Source: Desulfobacca_B sp046538075 (GTDB taxonomy: Bacteria > Desulfobacterota > Desulfobaccia > Desulfobaccales > Desulfobaccaceae). Taken from it: DNA of 64,000 nt. The notes under the pieces are model-generated. The model searched no databases. It had not been told where the DNA came from and saw nothing but the letters and a program-made list of their open reading frames with translations. Location of the stretch: assembly GCA_046538075.1 (NCBI GenBank), contig JBKHJN010000005.1:1-64000 (forward strand), read 5' to 3'. A program made the position numbers and the translations under genes. Shown piece by piece: positions 7,305-16,718 of the stretch. The stretch's first letter is position 1, and each line of letters begins with the position of its first letter.

Positions 7305-9944
7305 TTAGCGCCCCTGGCGGGCGATGATGTCGTAAGCCTGTTCTAAAGCGGCGGGGACCTTTTCCTTGTCGGGGCCGCCGGCCTGGGCCATATCGGGACG
7401 GCCGCCGCCCTTGCCTCCGACCGTGGCAGCCAGTTCCTTGATGATCTGGTCGGCCCGAAAGCGTTGGGTCAGGTCTTTGCTGACCACGGCGATCAGCATG
7501 GCCTTGTCCGCGGCCTGGCTGCCCAGCACAATGATGCCGCTTTGCAGGCGGTCCTTGAGTTTGTCGGCGTAGTCCCGCAAGCCCTTGGGGTCGCTCACTT
7601 CCACCTCCAGGGCCAGCACCGGGATGCCGTCCACCGGCCGGACCTGATCGAGCAGGTCACCGGTGCGGGCCGCGGCCAGCTTGCCTTGCAGGGCTTCGAT
7701 CTGCCGTTCCAGCTCCTTCTGGTGCTGGAGCAGCTTGTCGAGCCGGGCGACGATCTCGCCCCCCCCCACTTTGAGGCGCTGGGCTACCGCCTGCAGTTCC
7801 TGGCTCTCCTGTTGGACCAACTCCAGGGCGGCCGTGCCGCAGACCGCCTCAATCCGGCGGATGCCAGCGGCGACGCTCGTTTCCGCGACGATCTTCACCA
7901 GTCCCACCTCACCGGTACGCTGGACATGCGTGCCGCCACACAGTTCCTGGCTCAGGTCAGGGATGGCCACCATCCGCACCGTATCTCCATATTTTTCTTC
8001 AAACAGGGCCATGGCCCCGCTCATCAGCGCCTCGGCCATAGGCACCAGGGAAACGCTGACCGGCAGGTCTTCCTGCACCTGCTCATTGAGATCGACCTCG
8101 ATCTGGGCCAGCTCTTTCGGGGTCAATGCCGAAAAATGGGTAAAATCAAAGCGGAAGCGCTCCGGGGTGACCAGCGACCCGGACTGTTTGATGTGTTCCC
8201 CCAGCCGGCGGCGCAGCACCGCATGCAGCATGTGGGTGGCGGTATGGTGGCGGGCAATCTGCCGGCGCCGGGCCGCGTCGACCTCGAGCTGAACCTGATC
8301 GCCGACCCGGACCTGGCCCGCCTCGATCCGGCCCTGATGGATGATCAGATCATTGGGTAATTTCTGGGTGTTGGTCACAGTGATTTTCAAACCCGGTCCG
8401 GTGATGATGCCGGTATCCCCGACCTGGCCGCCGGACTCGCCATAAAACGGCGTGGCCTCGGTAATGATTTCCACCTGATCGCCTGCTTGAGCTGCGGTTA
8501 CGGTGCTCTCCCCCCGGATCAGGGCGATTACCGGGGATTCGGCGCGCAGTTGGCCATAACCGACAAAATGCGTCCCGGGCCGCTGCGCCAACTCCCGGTA
8601 AACGGCTGGAATTTCCTCCGGCAGGCCGCCTTTCCAGGCCTGGCGGGAGGCCTGGCGCTGGCGGGTCATATGCGCCTGGAAGCCTTCCAGGTCCAACTCC
8701 ACCCCCTGTTCCTGGACCACGTCCATGACCAGGTCCAGCGGGAAGCCATAGGTGTCATAGAGTTTGAAGACCACTTCTCCAGGCAGGATTGTGCCGCCCT
8801 GGGTCCGGACCATCTCCAGGTTTTCAGTCAGCAGCTTGAGGCCATGGTCCAGGGTTTCGGCAAACCGTTCCTCTTCATTATTGACCACCTGATCGATGAA
8901 GGGCTGGGCAGTGTTCAGTTCGGGGTAATGCGGCCCCATCAATTCGATGACTCGATGTCCGACCGGGGCCAGAAAGGGTTCCTGGAAACCCAGGAGGCGG
9001 CCAAAGCGCACCGCCCGGCGCAGAATGCGGCGCAGCACATAGCCCCGGCCTTCGTTGCTGGGCAGCACGCCGTCGGCGATCAGGAAAGTTATCGCCCGGC
9101 TGTGGTCGGCGATCACCCGGAAGGCGACATTGCGGGCTCGGTCCGCCCCATAGGCAACCCCGGCCAGGTCTTCAATCCGGCCAATGATAGGGCGGATCAG
9201 GTCGGTATCAAAATTGCTGTTGACCCCCTGAACCACGGCGCTGAGGCGCTCCAGCCCCATGCCGGTGTCGATGCTGGGTTTGGGCAGCGGGGTCAGCTGG
9301 CCCTGTTCGTCCCGGTTGAACTGCATGAAAACCAGGTTCCAGATTTCCAGGTAGCGGTCGCAGTCGCAGCGGCCAATGCCGCAGTCGGGGCCACAGGCCA
9401 TGGCCTCACCCTGGTCGATGATGACCTCGGAGCAGGGCCCGCAGGGGCCGGTGTCCCCCATGGCCCAGAAATTGTCTTTTTCGCCCAGACCGACGATCCG
9501 GTCCCGGGGCAGGCCGATCAGCCGGTGCCAGAGGTCGGCGGCTTCCTCATCCTGATAATAGACTGTGGCCCACAGTTTTTCCGGTGGCAGGTGAAAATGC
9601 TGGGTCAACAATTCCCAGGCCATTTCAATGGCCCCTTCCTTGAAATAGTCCCCAAAAGAAAAATTTCCCAACATTTCAAAGAAGGTGTGGTGGCGGGCGG
9701 TCTTGCCGACGTTTTCCAGGTCATTATGTTTACCCCCGGCCCGGACGCATTTCTGGGAACTGGCAGCACGGCGGTAGGGACGGCTTTCCTCTCCCAGAAA
9801 GACGCGCTTAAATTGGACCATGCCGGCATTGGTAAATAAGAGCGTCGGGTCATCAGCCGGAATCAACGGGGAACTGGGCACCCGGGTGTGGCCCTGGGAT
9901 TCAAAATAGGCCAGGAATTTTTCGCGGATCTCCTGCCCGGTCAT
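7305..9944 (-). CDS. alaS: Alanyl-tRNA synthetase
   Basis: The enzyme charges tRNA-Ala in the cytosol. At 879 residues it is full length. The N-terminal class II catalytic core contains TNAGMVQFK and DTGPCGPCSE. The editing domain has the zinc-binding HTATH and CGGTH motifs that clear Ser- and Gly-tRNA-Ala. A coiled coil and a C-Ala (DHHA1) domain ending with GGGRPDMAQAGG complete it. A cluster of Cys/His (CGPDCGIGRCDCDRY) in the catalytic part is an insertion seen in many bacterial AlaS. The ATG at 9944 overlaps the recA stop as ATGA, so the two are translationally coupled. Confidence 0.98.
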   Translation of the reverse strand: MTGQEIREKFLAYFESQGHTRVPSSPLIPADDPTLLFTNAGMVQFKRVFLGEESRPYRRAASSQKCVRAGGKHNDLENVGKTARHHTFFEMLGNFSFGDYFKEGAIEMAWELLTQHFHLPPEKLWATVYYQDEEAADLWHRLIGLPRDRIVGLGEKDNFWAMGDTGPCGPCSEVIIDQGEAMACGPDCGIGRCDCDRYLEIWNLVFMQFNRDEQGQLTPLPKPSIDTGMGLERLSAVVQGVNSNFDTDLIRPIIGRIEDLAGVAYGADRARNVAFRVIADHSRAITFLIADGVLPSNEGRGYVLRRILRRAVRFGRLLGFQEPFLAPVGHRVIELMGPHYPELNTAQPFIDQVVNNEEERFAETLDHGLKLLTENLEMVRTQGGTILPGEVVFKLYDTYGFPLDLVMDVVQEQGVELDLEGFQAHMTRQRQASRQAWKGGLPEEIPAVYRELAQRPGTHFVGYGQLRAESPVIALIRGESTVTAAQAGDQVEIITEATPFYGESGGQVGDTGIITGPGLKITVTNTQKLPNDLIIHQGRIEAGQVRVGDQVQLEVDAARRRQIARHHTATHMLHAVLRRRLGEHIKQSGSLVTPERFRFDFTHFSALTPKELAQIEVDLNEQVQEDLPVSVSLVPMAEALMSGAMALFEEKYGDTVRMVAIPDLSQELCGGTHVQRTGEVGLVKIVAETSVAAGIRRIEAVCGTAALELVQQESQELQAVAQRLKVGGGEIVARLDKLLQHQKELERQIEALQGKLAAARTGDLLDQVRPVDGIPVLALEVEVSDPKGLRDYADKLKDRLQSGIIVLGSQAADKAMLIAVVSKDLTQRFRADQIIKELAATVGGKGGGRPDMAQAGGPDKEKVPAALEQAYDIIARQGR

Positions 9945-10990
9945 GTGGCTTCCTCCGTCTCGGGGGCGGGCGGGGGTGCTGATCTCCGGCCCAAACTATA
10001 AATATCCCTTATCTGATCTTCCAGTTGAACCATTAGCTCGGGATGCTCTCGCAGGTAAATTTTGGCATTCTCCCGCCCCTGGCCGATCCGCTCCTCTTCA
10101 TAACTGTACCAGGCGCCGCTTTTTTTAATTATCTCCAGGTTGGTGGCCAGATCCAAAATATCTCCTTCTTTAGAAATGCCCTGGCCGAAGACCACGTCAA
10201 ATTCAGCCTCTCTAAACGGCGGCGCCAGTTTGTTCTTGACTACCCGCACCCGGGTGCGGTTGCCGATAATTTCATGTCCTTCCTTGATGGGAGTGCCTTT
10301 GCGAATGTCCAGGCGTTGGGAGGCATAAAATTTCAGGGCATTGCCGCCGGTGGTGGTTTCTGGGTTGCCGAACATCTGGCCGATTTTCATGCGAATCTGG
10401 TTAATGAAGACCACTGAAGTCAGGGATTTGCTGATGGCCGCGGTGAGTTTGCGCAAGGCCTGGGACATCAGCCGGGCCTGGGAGCCCATCTGGGCGTCGC
10501 CCATATCGCCTTCGATCTCGGAGCGGGGCACCAGGGCCGCTACTGAGTCGATCACTGCCACATCCAAGGCATTGGAGCGCACCAAGATTTCAGCGATCTC
10601 CAACGCCTGCTCCCCGGTATCGGGCTGGGAAATGAGCAGGTCTTTGGGTTTGACTCCCAAACGCCGGGCATAGTTAAGGTCCAGAGCGTGCTCGGCATCG
10701 ATAAAAGCGGCCAGACCGCCGTGCCGCTGGGCCTCAGCAATGATGTGCAGGGCCAGGGTGGTCTTGCCCGAGGCCTCCGGCCCGAAGATCTCCACTACCC
10801 GGCCGCGGGGGATGCCGCCGATGCCCAGAGCCAGATCCAGGGACAACGACCCAGTGGAGATCACTCCGATGTCGGCCACTTTTTCATCGATCCCCAGGCG
10901 CATGATGGAACCGCGGCCATATTGCCTTTCGATCTGACCCAGAGCCTGCTCCAGGGCCTTTGATTTATCAGTGGATGATGCAGTGGTCAT
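9941..10990 (-). CDS. recA: Recombinase RecA
   Basis: This is the DNA strand-exchange protein and SOS co-protease. Walker A GPEASGKTT is at residues 70-78; the conserved MGDAQMGSQARLMSQALRKL block and the L2 region IRMKIGQMFGNPETTTGGNALKF are intact. The 349-residue length is normal, with an acidic/proline tail (PPPAPETEE). It is followed by alaS with a 4-bp ATGA overlap. It lies 135 bp downstream of thpR, and an extended -10-like sequence in that gap may give recA its own promoter. No LexA operator of the E. coli CTGT-N8-ACAG form was found. Confidence 0.98.
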   Translation of the reverse strand: MTTASSTDKSKALEQALGQIERQYGRGSIMRLGIDEKVADIGVISTGSLSLDLALGIGGIPRGRVVEIFGPEASGKTTLALHIIAEAQRHGGLAAFIDAEHALDLNYARRLGVKPKDLLISQPDTGEQALEIAEILVRSNALDVAVIDSVAALVPRSEIEGDMGDAQMGSQARLMSQALRKLTAAISKSLTSVVFINQIRMKIGQMFGNPETTTGGNALKFYASQRLDIRKGTPIKEGHEIIGNRTRVRVVKNKLAPPFREAEFDVVFGQGISKEGDILDLATNLEIIKKSGAWYSYEEERIGQGRENAKIYLREHPELMVQLEDQIRDIYSLGRRSAPPPAPETEEAT

Positions 10991-11060
10991 GTAGCAATCC
11001 TCTAATTGTTTAAGGTTAATTTAAGACATTATTTTGGCTAAAATCAGCGACGATCAATTA

Positions 11061-11069
11061 TTTATAACA
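11061..11069 (-). promoter_or_regulatory. Possible extended -10 promoter for recA
   Basis: On the minus strand the sequence reads TGTTATAAA, an extended -10 form, about 70 nt before the recA ATG. No matching -35 was seen. The surrounding thpR-recA gap (10991-11125) is AT-rich compared with its neighbours. Confidence 0.35.
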
Positions 11070-11125
11070 ATATACCATAAATATCCTACACTTGCCCCCT
11101 AAATCAACTTTCCTTGTTCTTGATG

Positions 11126-11695
11126 CTAATTATCCTGGCCCACATTAATGGTTTGTACCGGACAATATACCGCACCATGGGGGGTTAAATTGCTGCGAAA
11201 CAGGGTCAGTTTCTTTACCTGAAAAACCGGAAAAATCGGTAGGGTCAATTCTCCGAACATGCTAGTCAATTTTTCCCGACCTTTGGGAGAGCGCACCCGG
11301 CCCAGGGTCAGATGCGGATTAAATTTGCGGCTCTCCGGCAGATATCCCAGGGTGGCAAAAGACTGTTCCAGCCGGTTAAAAAGATGGGCCAAAATCTCGG
11401 TCTGGCCGGTGATTCCCAGCCAGATGACCCGGGGGCTTTTAATGCTGGGGAAGGCGCCAGCTCCGGCTACCTGCAGGTCAAAAGGCGTATACTCCTGGGC
11501 AATCTCCTGAGCTGCAGCTCCAATGGCCGCCGCTTCGGTTTCATTGATGCTGCCGAAAAATTTTAAGGTCAGATGGATGTTGCCCACCGGCACCCAGCGG
11601 ACGTCAGCCCCGCTTTTTTTCAGTTGTTCCTGGACCTGGGTCAGTCCTTTCTGGAGGCTGCCAGGTAAATCAATGGCCAGAAAGGCACGTATCAT
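11126..11695 (-). CDS. thpR: RNA 2',3'-cyclic phosphodiesterase (LigT/ThpR)
   Basis: This is a 2H phosphoesterase that opens 2',3'-cyclic phosphate RNA ends in vitro; its cellular substrate is unclear. The two HxT motifs that define the active site are HLT at 41-43 and HLT at 128-130, each in the usual HLTL context. The 189-residue length is typical. Its start overlaps the cinA 3' end by 26 bp, which implies co-transcription and coupling. The family is often next to cinA and recA. Confidence 0.93.
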   Translation of the reverse strand: MIRAFLAIDLPGSLQKGLTQVQEQLKKSGADVRWVPVGNIHLTLKFFGSINETEAAAIGAAAQEIAQEYTPFDLQVAGAGAFPSIKSPRVIWLGITGQTEILAHLFNRLEQSFATLGYLPESRKFNPHLTLGRVRSPKGREKLTSMFGELTLPIFPVFQVKKLTLFRSNLTPHGAVYCPVQTINVGQDN

Positions 11696-12932
11696 TGTGC
11701 AACTCCCGCCGCAGCCAATCCAGGGCCGTCTGCGCGGTCAGAGTTTTGATCTGCTCCCGGGACCCGTGGAACATATATTTCTGCGTCTGCACCCGCTCAG
11801 ACATGGCCAGGCCTAAATATACCGTGCCGACCGGCTTTTCAGCACTGCCGCCGCCCGGTCCGGCGATCCCGGTGGCCGCCAGAGCAACTGGGGTATGGAA
11901 AAGATTTTTAGCTCCCACCACCATCGCTTCGGCCGTTTCCGCACTGACGGCCCCGTACCGGTCCAGGACTTCCGGGGGAACCTGGAGCAGCTCCATCTTG
12001 GCCTGATTGCTGTAGGTCACTACCCCGCCCATAAAGTAATCGGAGGACCCCGGAATATTGGTGAGCCGATGACTGATCAAGCCGCCGCTGCAGGATTCAG
12101 CTACCGCTATGGTTAGATGGTGGGCGCGTAAACCCCGCCCTACCAGTTCTTCCAGGGTAACATCGTCGACCCCCAACAGGGCTTCTCCGGCGGCTTGGGC
12201 CAGCTCTTCCGTCAACCGATCCAAAGTTTTTTCCAAAACCTGGGATCTTGGACCCCGAATGGTCAGGCTCAGGTGATTTTCCGGGAAATTGGGGTACAAG
12301 CCAACGCTAACCTCAGAATTGTCCTGGCAGATCTGGTTGATCAGGCTTTCCAACTGGGTTTCCGTTAACCCAAACAGCCTCAGGGTCCGCTGGCAGACAC
12401 ACTGTCCTCCGGACGCCAGACTAAGCAGGGGCGGTAAGACAAAGCTGTCAAACAACATCTGCATCTGTTCAGGCACCCCGGGCAAAAAGTACAGCCAGGC
12501 CTGGTCATATCTTAAATAAAACCCGCAGGCCGCCCCGCCCGGGTCCAAAATTACCGCCCCTTCCGGGACCAGGGCCAGGCGGGCATAACGCTCCTCCCAG
12601 GGCAGGCCCCGCTTGGCTAAACATTCCTTGATCCGCTTTAACAGATAATCATCTAAACGTAATGGTATTTGCAGGACCTCGGCGGCGGCTGCCACGGTAA
12701 TGTCATCTTCGGTAGGCCCTAAGCCGCCGGTGATGATGATAAATTGCGAGCCCTTCAGCCCCTGGCGCAAAGTTTCCTGAAACCGCGCAACCTCATCCCC
12801 CAAAAGGGTGATGCGCTGCACTATCAGGCCAGCATCATGGAGACGGGCCGCGGCGTATCGGGAATTGGTGTCGGCTACCCGGCCGCTGATCAACTCGGTG
12901 CCGGTAGCGATAATCTCTCCGTGCATGTTCAT
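11670..12932 (-). CDS. cinA: CinA-like nicotinamide-nucleotide amidohydrolase with MoCF domain
   Basis: This two-domain protein recycles NMN. The N-terminal molybdopterin-binding-like (MoCF/COG1058) domain carries ITGGLGPTEDD (about 68-78). The C-terminal PncC domain, from about 265, carries AESCSGGLISHRLTNIPGSS, which deamidates NMN to nicotinate mononucleotide. Length is 420 residues. The ATG at 12932 lies 7 nt after the pgpA stop, and the 3' end overlaps thpR. In several bacteria cinA is co-transcribed with recA. Confidence 0.95.
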   Translation of the reverse strand: MNMHGEIIATGTELISGRVADTNSRYAAARLHDAGLIVQRITLLGDEVARFQETLRQGLKGSQFIIITGGLGPTEDDITVAAAAEVLQIPLRLDDYLLKRIKECLAKRGLPWEERYARLALVPEGAVILDPGGAACGFYLRYDQAWLYFLPGVPEQMQMLFDSFVLPPLLSLASGGQCVCQRTLRLFGLTETQLESLINQICQDNSEVSVGLYPNFPENHLSLTIRGPRSQVLEKTLDRLTEELAQAAGEALLGVDDVTLEELVGRGLRAHHLTIAVAESCSGGLISHRLTNIPGSSDYFMGGVVTYSNQAKMELLQVPPEVLDRYGAVSAETAEAMVVGAKNLFHTPVALAATGIAGPGGGSAEKPVGTVYLGLAMSERVQTQKYMFHGSREQIKTLTAQTALDWLRRELHNDTCLSGH

Positions 12933-12939
12933 TAAACTA

Positions 12940-13392
12940 TCAGATGACCCGCGAGAGCAAAGTCAGAACGAGCCAGGCATAGATGCCAGCCAGGACATCA
13001 TCCAGCACTATCCCCGCTCCGCCCTTGATTTGCTCGTCAATCAGAAAAATCGGAAAGGGCTTCCAGATATCAAATACCCGGAAGAGCAGAAAGCCTCCCA
13101 GGACCCACCCCCAGTGCCGGGGGCGGCCCGCCAGGGCAACCAACAGGCCCACGACTTCGTCAATGACGATGGCCGAGGCATCCCTCTGGCCCAGATAGAC
13201 TTCCGCCCACCCGGTCGCCCAAACGCTCAAAATCAGCAACCCCAATAATACTATTCCATAATGACCCGGTTTCAAACCGGCCATTAGCCACCACAAGGGC
13301 CCCCCCGCCAGGGTCCCCCAGGTGCCGGGCATCAAGGGTAGATAGCCGACTCCACCAACGGTCGCCAACCACAGAAGGAGCTGTCTTTTCAT
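12940..13392 (-). CDS. pgpA: Phosphatidylglycerophosphatase A
   Basis: This inner-membrane enzyme dephosphorylates phosphatidylglycerol phosphate. Recognisable are the N-terminal GxGYLPxMPGTWGTLxG motif, several hydrophobic spans, and the acidic DEVVGLLVAL motif after ASAIVID. I chose the ATG at 13392 (150 residues) because the family starts close to LLLWLATVGGVGYLP. A TTG at 13440 would add 16 residues with no similarity, and neither start has a strong ribosome site. It is the first gene of the tightly packed pgpA-cinA-thpR group. Confidence 0.93.
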   Translation of the reverse strand: MKRQLLLWLATVGGVGYLPLMPGTWGTLAGGPLWWLMAGLKPGHYGIVLLGLLILSVWATGWAEVYLGQRDASAIVIDEVVGLLVALAGRPRHWGWVLGGFLLFRVFDIWKPFPIFLIDEQIKGGAGIVLDDVLAGIYAWLVLTLLSRVI

Positions 13393-13548
13393 AGCCGCCA
13401 GAGTTGTCAGATTGGTTCTGCCAATTACCCTATCTCCCAATTAACACTTTAAAAATACATGGATTAGCCCAAACTGTCAAGCTTGCCGGACCAGGCCCGG
13501 TGAGGTTTCTCGGGTCCTGATCATAAGTCCCGGTCTCGGCTTCCGGCC

Positions 13549-14331
13549 TCAAGGCTGCAACCCCTTCAGAATTTGCGAATGCAGCAGCCCATTGCTGGCT
13601 ACGACATTGGCGGAGGTGATTTGAAACGGTTCACCGTTGAAGGTGGATAATTGTCCCCCTGCTTCGGCGACCATAAGGGCTGCGGCCGCCGTATCCCAGG
13701 GCTTCAGGTTCTCCTCCCAGAACCCGTCAAAGCGGCCGGCGGCCAGATAACAGAGGTCGAGGGCAGCCGACCCGGCCCGTCGCACCCCCTGGACCTGGGC
13801 CAGCATCAGGCCAAAACGGCCCAGGGTGGCCTCGAGGCGCTGCCGCACATCATAAGGAAAACCGGTAGCCAGCAAGGCCTTCTCCAGTTCGTCGATTTCT
13901 GACACCCGGATCGGTTGGCTGTTCAACCAGGCCCCTTGTCCGGCCCGGGCTTCAAAAAGCTCCTCCCGCAGCGGATCATAGACCACTCCGTATTGAACTG
14001 AGCCCTCCTGTTCAAAGGCGATTGACACGGCAAATACCGGGAACCCATGGGCAAAATTCACGGTGCCGTCCAGGGGATCGATAATCCACCAACTGCCCGG
14101 TCGCGCCGCCAGGGTCTTCGGGGTAATTTGTTCTTCCGCCAGGATCTGATGCTCTGGAAAGCTCTCCAGGATCATTCCAACAATCAATTCCTGGCTCTGC
14201 AGATCGCTTTCGGTGACCGGATTGATAACTCCCTTGTAAGTAATCTTCTTGGGTTGGTAAAACCTCTGGCGTAACAGCTGTCCGGCCGCCAGAGCGGCCT
14301 GGCGGCCTAGCTGTTGAACTGTGTTAAGCAT
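13549..14331 (-). CDS. suhB: Inositol monophosphatase family protein (SuhB-like)
   Basis: A Mg-dependent sugar-phosphate phosphatase fold. The metal-binding motifs are EEQI (about 68-71), IDPLDGTVNF (about 87-96) and WDTAAAALMVAEAGG (about 213-227). The 260-residue length is standard. Members hydrolyse myo-inositol-1-phosphate, and SuhB also acts in rRNA transcription in enterics, so the real role here is not fixed by sequence. It lies upstream of pgpA on the same strand, with a 156-bp gap. Confidence 0.88.
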   Translation of the reverse strand: MLNTVQQLGRQAALAAGQLLRQRFYQPKKITYKGVINPVTESDLQSQELIVGMILESFPEHQILAEEQITPKTLAARPGSWWIIDPLDGTVNFAHGFPVFAVSIAFEQEGSVQYGVVYDPLREELFEARAGQGAWLNSQPIRVSEIDELEKALLATGFPYDVRQRLEATLGRFGLMLAQVQGVRRAGSAALDLCYLAAGRFDGFWEENLKPWDTAAAALMVAEAGGQLSTFNGEPFQITSANVVASNGLLHSQILKGLQP

Positions 14332-14407
14332 TTATCGGCTCCGTCTAAATAATATTCCAAGTCCTTATGAACATAAAGTTTCTTTTAGAAAGCTCAAAAT
14401 ATGGCGT

Positions 14408-15097
14408 TCACTTTTTGCGACCTCGTTTCTTGGATCGGGCCGGCAGCGGTTCCTGGGTAAACAGGGTAATAGCCAGAAGCCCGGTTAAGAAGCCGCCCAG
14501 GTGGGCGAACCAGGCGATGGTGCCTCCCTGACGCAGGCCATAAAATTGCAGTGCGACCCAGGCCCCCAGCCAGACAAAAGCGGGAACTTCGACCACCCGG
14601 AATTTTACCCCCAGATAGACCAGGGTCTGCACCGGGGCCTGGGGAAAGCGGATCAGATAAGCCCCCAATAACCCGGCAATGGCCCCGCTGGCACCGATGA
14701 TGGGAATATTCAAACGGCTGGCCACCAGGGCGTGAACCAACCCGGCAAAGAAACCGCAGAACAGATAAAACCCCAAAAAGCGCCAGTGCCCCAGCTCGTC
14801 TTCCAGGGCCTCGCCAAATACCCAGAGGATAAGCAAATTGCCGAGCAAATGCACCCAGCCGCCATGGATAAACAAGGAACTGAACATCGTGGCGACCAGG
14901 AGCAGAGATTGTTTGGAACTGAATAGCTTGACCTGGGTCAACTCCGAGGGTATCGCCCCACCCTTCCAGATCAGCTCCAGCGCCGCCTCTGGACCCAGGT
15001 AGAGCTGATAAAGAAAGACGCCCAAGTTAAAGACAATCAGCCCGATGGTGACCAGCGGTGGCTGCCGCCGGGCGGGTACGCCGCGCAGCGGGATCAA
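14408..15097 (-). CDS. Rhomboid family intramembrane serine protease
   Basis: This is a six-span membrane protease that cleaves within transmembrane helices. The catalytic serine is in GASGAIAGLLGAYL and the catalytic histidine in FAHLGGFLTGLL; HLLGNLLILWVFGEALED supplies the conserved HxxxN/WVFG region. A basic tail (RSKKRGRKK) ends the protein. The start is TTG at 15097, just behind a GGAGGGG ribosome site. The substrate is unknown. Confidence 0.92.
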   Translation of the reverse strand: MIPLRGVPARRQPPLVTIGLIVFNLGVFLYQLYLGPEAALELIWKGGAIPSELTQVKLFSSKQSLLLVATMFSSLFIHGGWVHLLGNLLILWVFGEALEDELGHWRFLGFYLFCGFFAGLVHALVASRLNIPIIGASGAIAGLLGAYLIRFPQAPVQTLVYLGVKFRVVEVPAFVWLGAWVALQFYGLRQGGTIAWFAHLGGFLTGLLAITLFTQEPLPARSKKRGRKK

Positions 15098-15340
15098 GGT
15101 GCCCCTCCGCCACCAACCGCCTGGGGCCTTAAGGAAAGCATCAGTTTAGGATACTTCAGAATGGTTCCCATAGATCTCCACCAGCTGGCTAGGTTTAACA
15201 TCTTACCGCCGAAATCGCAGTCACCCTGGGAGGGAAACTGTCTTGCCTATTATACCTAGGCTGAACCGCTCTGTCCAGGGCCGGAGTCCACAGTCTTTTC
15301 AGGGTTGACAAGCCCGGCCAGATTTTATTTAATTAAACCC

Positions 15341-16678
15341 ATGGTGAAGCCGAAAAAGAGATTATATATCAAGACCTATGGCTGCCAGATGAACGTCTAT
15401 GATTCTGAGCTGATGGCCCAGGTTTTGAGTCCGGATTATACCCTGACCGAGCGGCCCGAGGAGGCAGATCTTTATCTGATCAACACCTGCGCCATCCGGC
15501 AGAAGTCAGAGGAAAAAGTCCGGTCTCTGTTAGGCCGTCTCAGGTTTCTAAAACAGCGCCGCCCCCAGATGTTGATCGGCGTAGGGGGTTGCGTGGCCCA
15601 GCAGGAGGGGGAGCAGCTGCTCCGCCGGGTCCCGCATTTGGATCTGGTATTTGGCACCCACGGGATTTACCGGTTGCCGGAGTTTCTCCAAGAGGTCCAG
15701 GAAACCGGGCAACCAGTAGCAGAGACCGATTTTGTGGACCACTTCCGCATTCCCCCCCGCACCCAGTGGAGCGCCAACCGGACCAAGGCGCTGGTCACCA
15801 TTATGCAGGGCTGCAACAACTTCTGCACTTATTGCGTGGTTCCCTATGTGCGGGGGCCGGAGATGAGCCGTCCGGCGGCAGAAATTATCCAGGAGGTAGC
15901 CAATTTCCTGAAAGCCGGAGGACAAGAGGTCACCCTGTTGGGGCAGAATGTCAATTCCTATGGCCGGGGCTTGGCGGACGCGCCAGCCTTTCCCCAACTG
16001 CTGCGGCAAGTGGCAGCCTTGCCCGGAATGGCGCGGCTGCGTTTTACCACCTCGCACCCGCGGGACTTGTCGGAGGAGTTGATCCAGTGTTTTGCCGACC
16101 TGCCGGCCCTCTGCGAACATATTCACCTGCCGGTGCAATGCGGCTCCTCTGGCATCCTGTCCCGGATGAAACGGGGCTATAGCCGGGACGACTACCTGAG
16201 GCGGGTCCGACAGTTGCGCCAAGTCTGCCCGGCAATTTCCATCACCACGGATTTAATCGTCGGCTTCCCCGGCGAAAGCGAGGTTGATTTCGCAGATACC
16301 CTGTCCATAATGCAGGAAGTCCCTTTTGACAGCGCCTTCTATTTTAAATATTCACCGCGGCCGCAGACTCGAGCCGCAACTTTCCCCGACCAGGTGCCGG
16401 AATCAGTCAAAAGGGAGCGATTGGCACGCCTGAAGGAAGTTCAGGAAGCCCTTACGCTGGCCAGCCACCAGCGGCTGGTGGGCCAGGTTAAAGAAGTCTT
16501 GGTAGAAGGCCCTAGTAAACAGTCTCCGGCCCAACTCAGCGGCCGCTTGCGGAGCCATCAGGTGGTAAATTTTCCTGGTCCTTCTGAGTTGATTGGCCGA
16601 TTGGTCCCGGTGCGGATCGAACAGGCATACCAACACTCCCTGGGTGGCCGCCTGTTAGACCACGCCGGCAACTCTTAA
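15341..16678 (+). CDS. miaB: tRNA-2-methylthio-N6-dimethylallyladenosine synthase MiaB
   Basis: This radical SAM methylthiotransferase modifies A37 of tRNAs. The N-terminal UPF0004 domain has three cluster cysteines (TYGCQMN, NTCAIR, GGCVAQQ), the radical SAM motif reads CNNFCTYC, and a C-terminal TRAM domain follows (VLVEGPSKQ...). Length is 445 residues from the ATG at 15341. A TTG at 15305 would add 12 residues, but the family begins near KKRLYIKTYGCQMN. It opens a plus-strand run, divergent from the rhomboid gene. Confidence 0.96.
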   Translation: MVKPKKRLYIKTYGCQMNVYDSELMAQVLSPDYTLTERPEEADLYLINTCAIRQKSEEKVRSLLGRLRFLKQRRPQMLIGVGGCVAQQEGEQLLRRVPHLDLVFGTHGIYRLPEFLQEVQETGQPVAETDFVDHFRIPPRTQWSANRTKALVTIMQGCNNFCTYCVVPYVRGPEMSRPAAEIIQEVANFLKAGGQEVTLLGQNVNSYGRGLADAPAFPQLLRQVAALPGMARLRFTTSHPRDLSEELIQCFADLPALCEHIHLPVQCGSSGILSRMKRGYSRDDYLRRVRQLRQVCPAISITTDLIVGFPGESEVDFADTLSIMQEVPFDSAFYFKYSPRPQTRAATFPDQVPESVKRERLARLKEVQEALTLASHQRLVGQVKEVLVEGPSKQSPAQLSGRLRSHQVVNFPGPSELIGRLVPVRIEQAYQHSLGGRLLDHAGNS

Positions 16679-16718
16679 TCTATTAGATTGCCTCCCGGCA
16701 TCCCAAAAGGAGGGTAAC

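Noticed and set aside
7464..8360. 298-codon plus-strand open frame opposite alaS
   Set aside because: Same reason: antisense to the editing and C-terminal domains of alaS, no recognisable motif.
8487..9839. 450-codon plus-strand open frame opposite alaS
   Set aside because: It is the antisense shadow of a well-supported gene with high GC third positions. The translation is rich in His, Pro and Gln and matches no family.
10991..11125. LexA operator upstream of recA
   Set aside because: No CTGT-N8-ACAG or other paired half-site that I could defend; only an extended -10-like sequence is visible.
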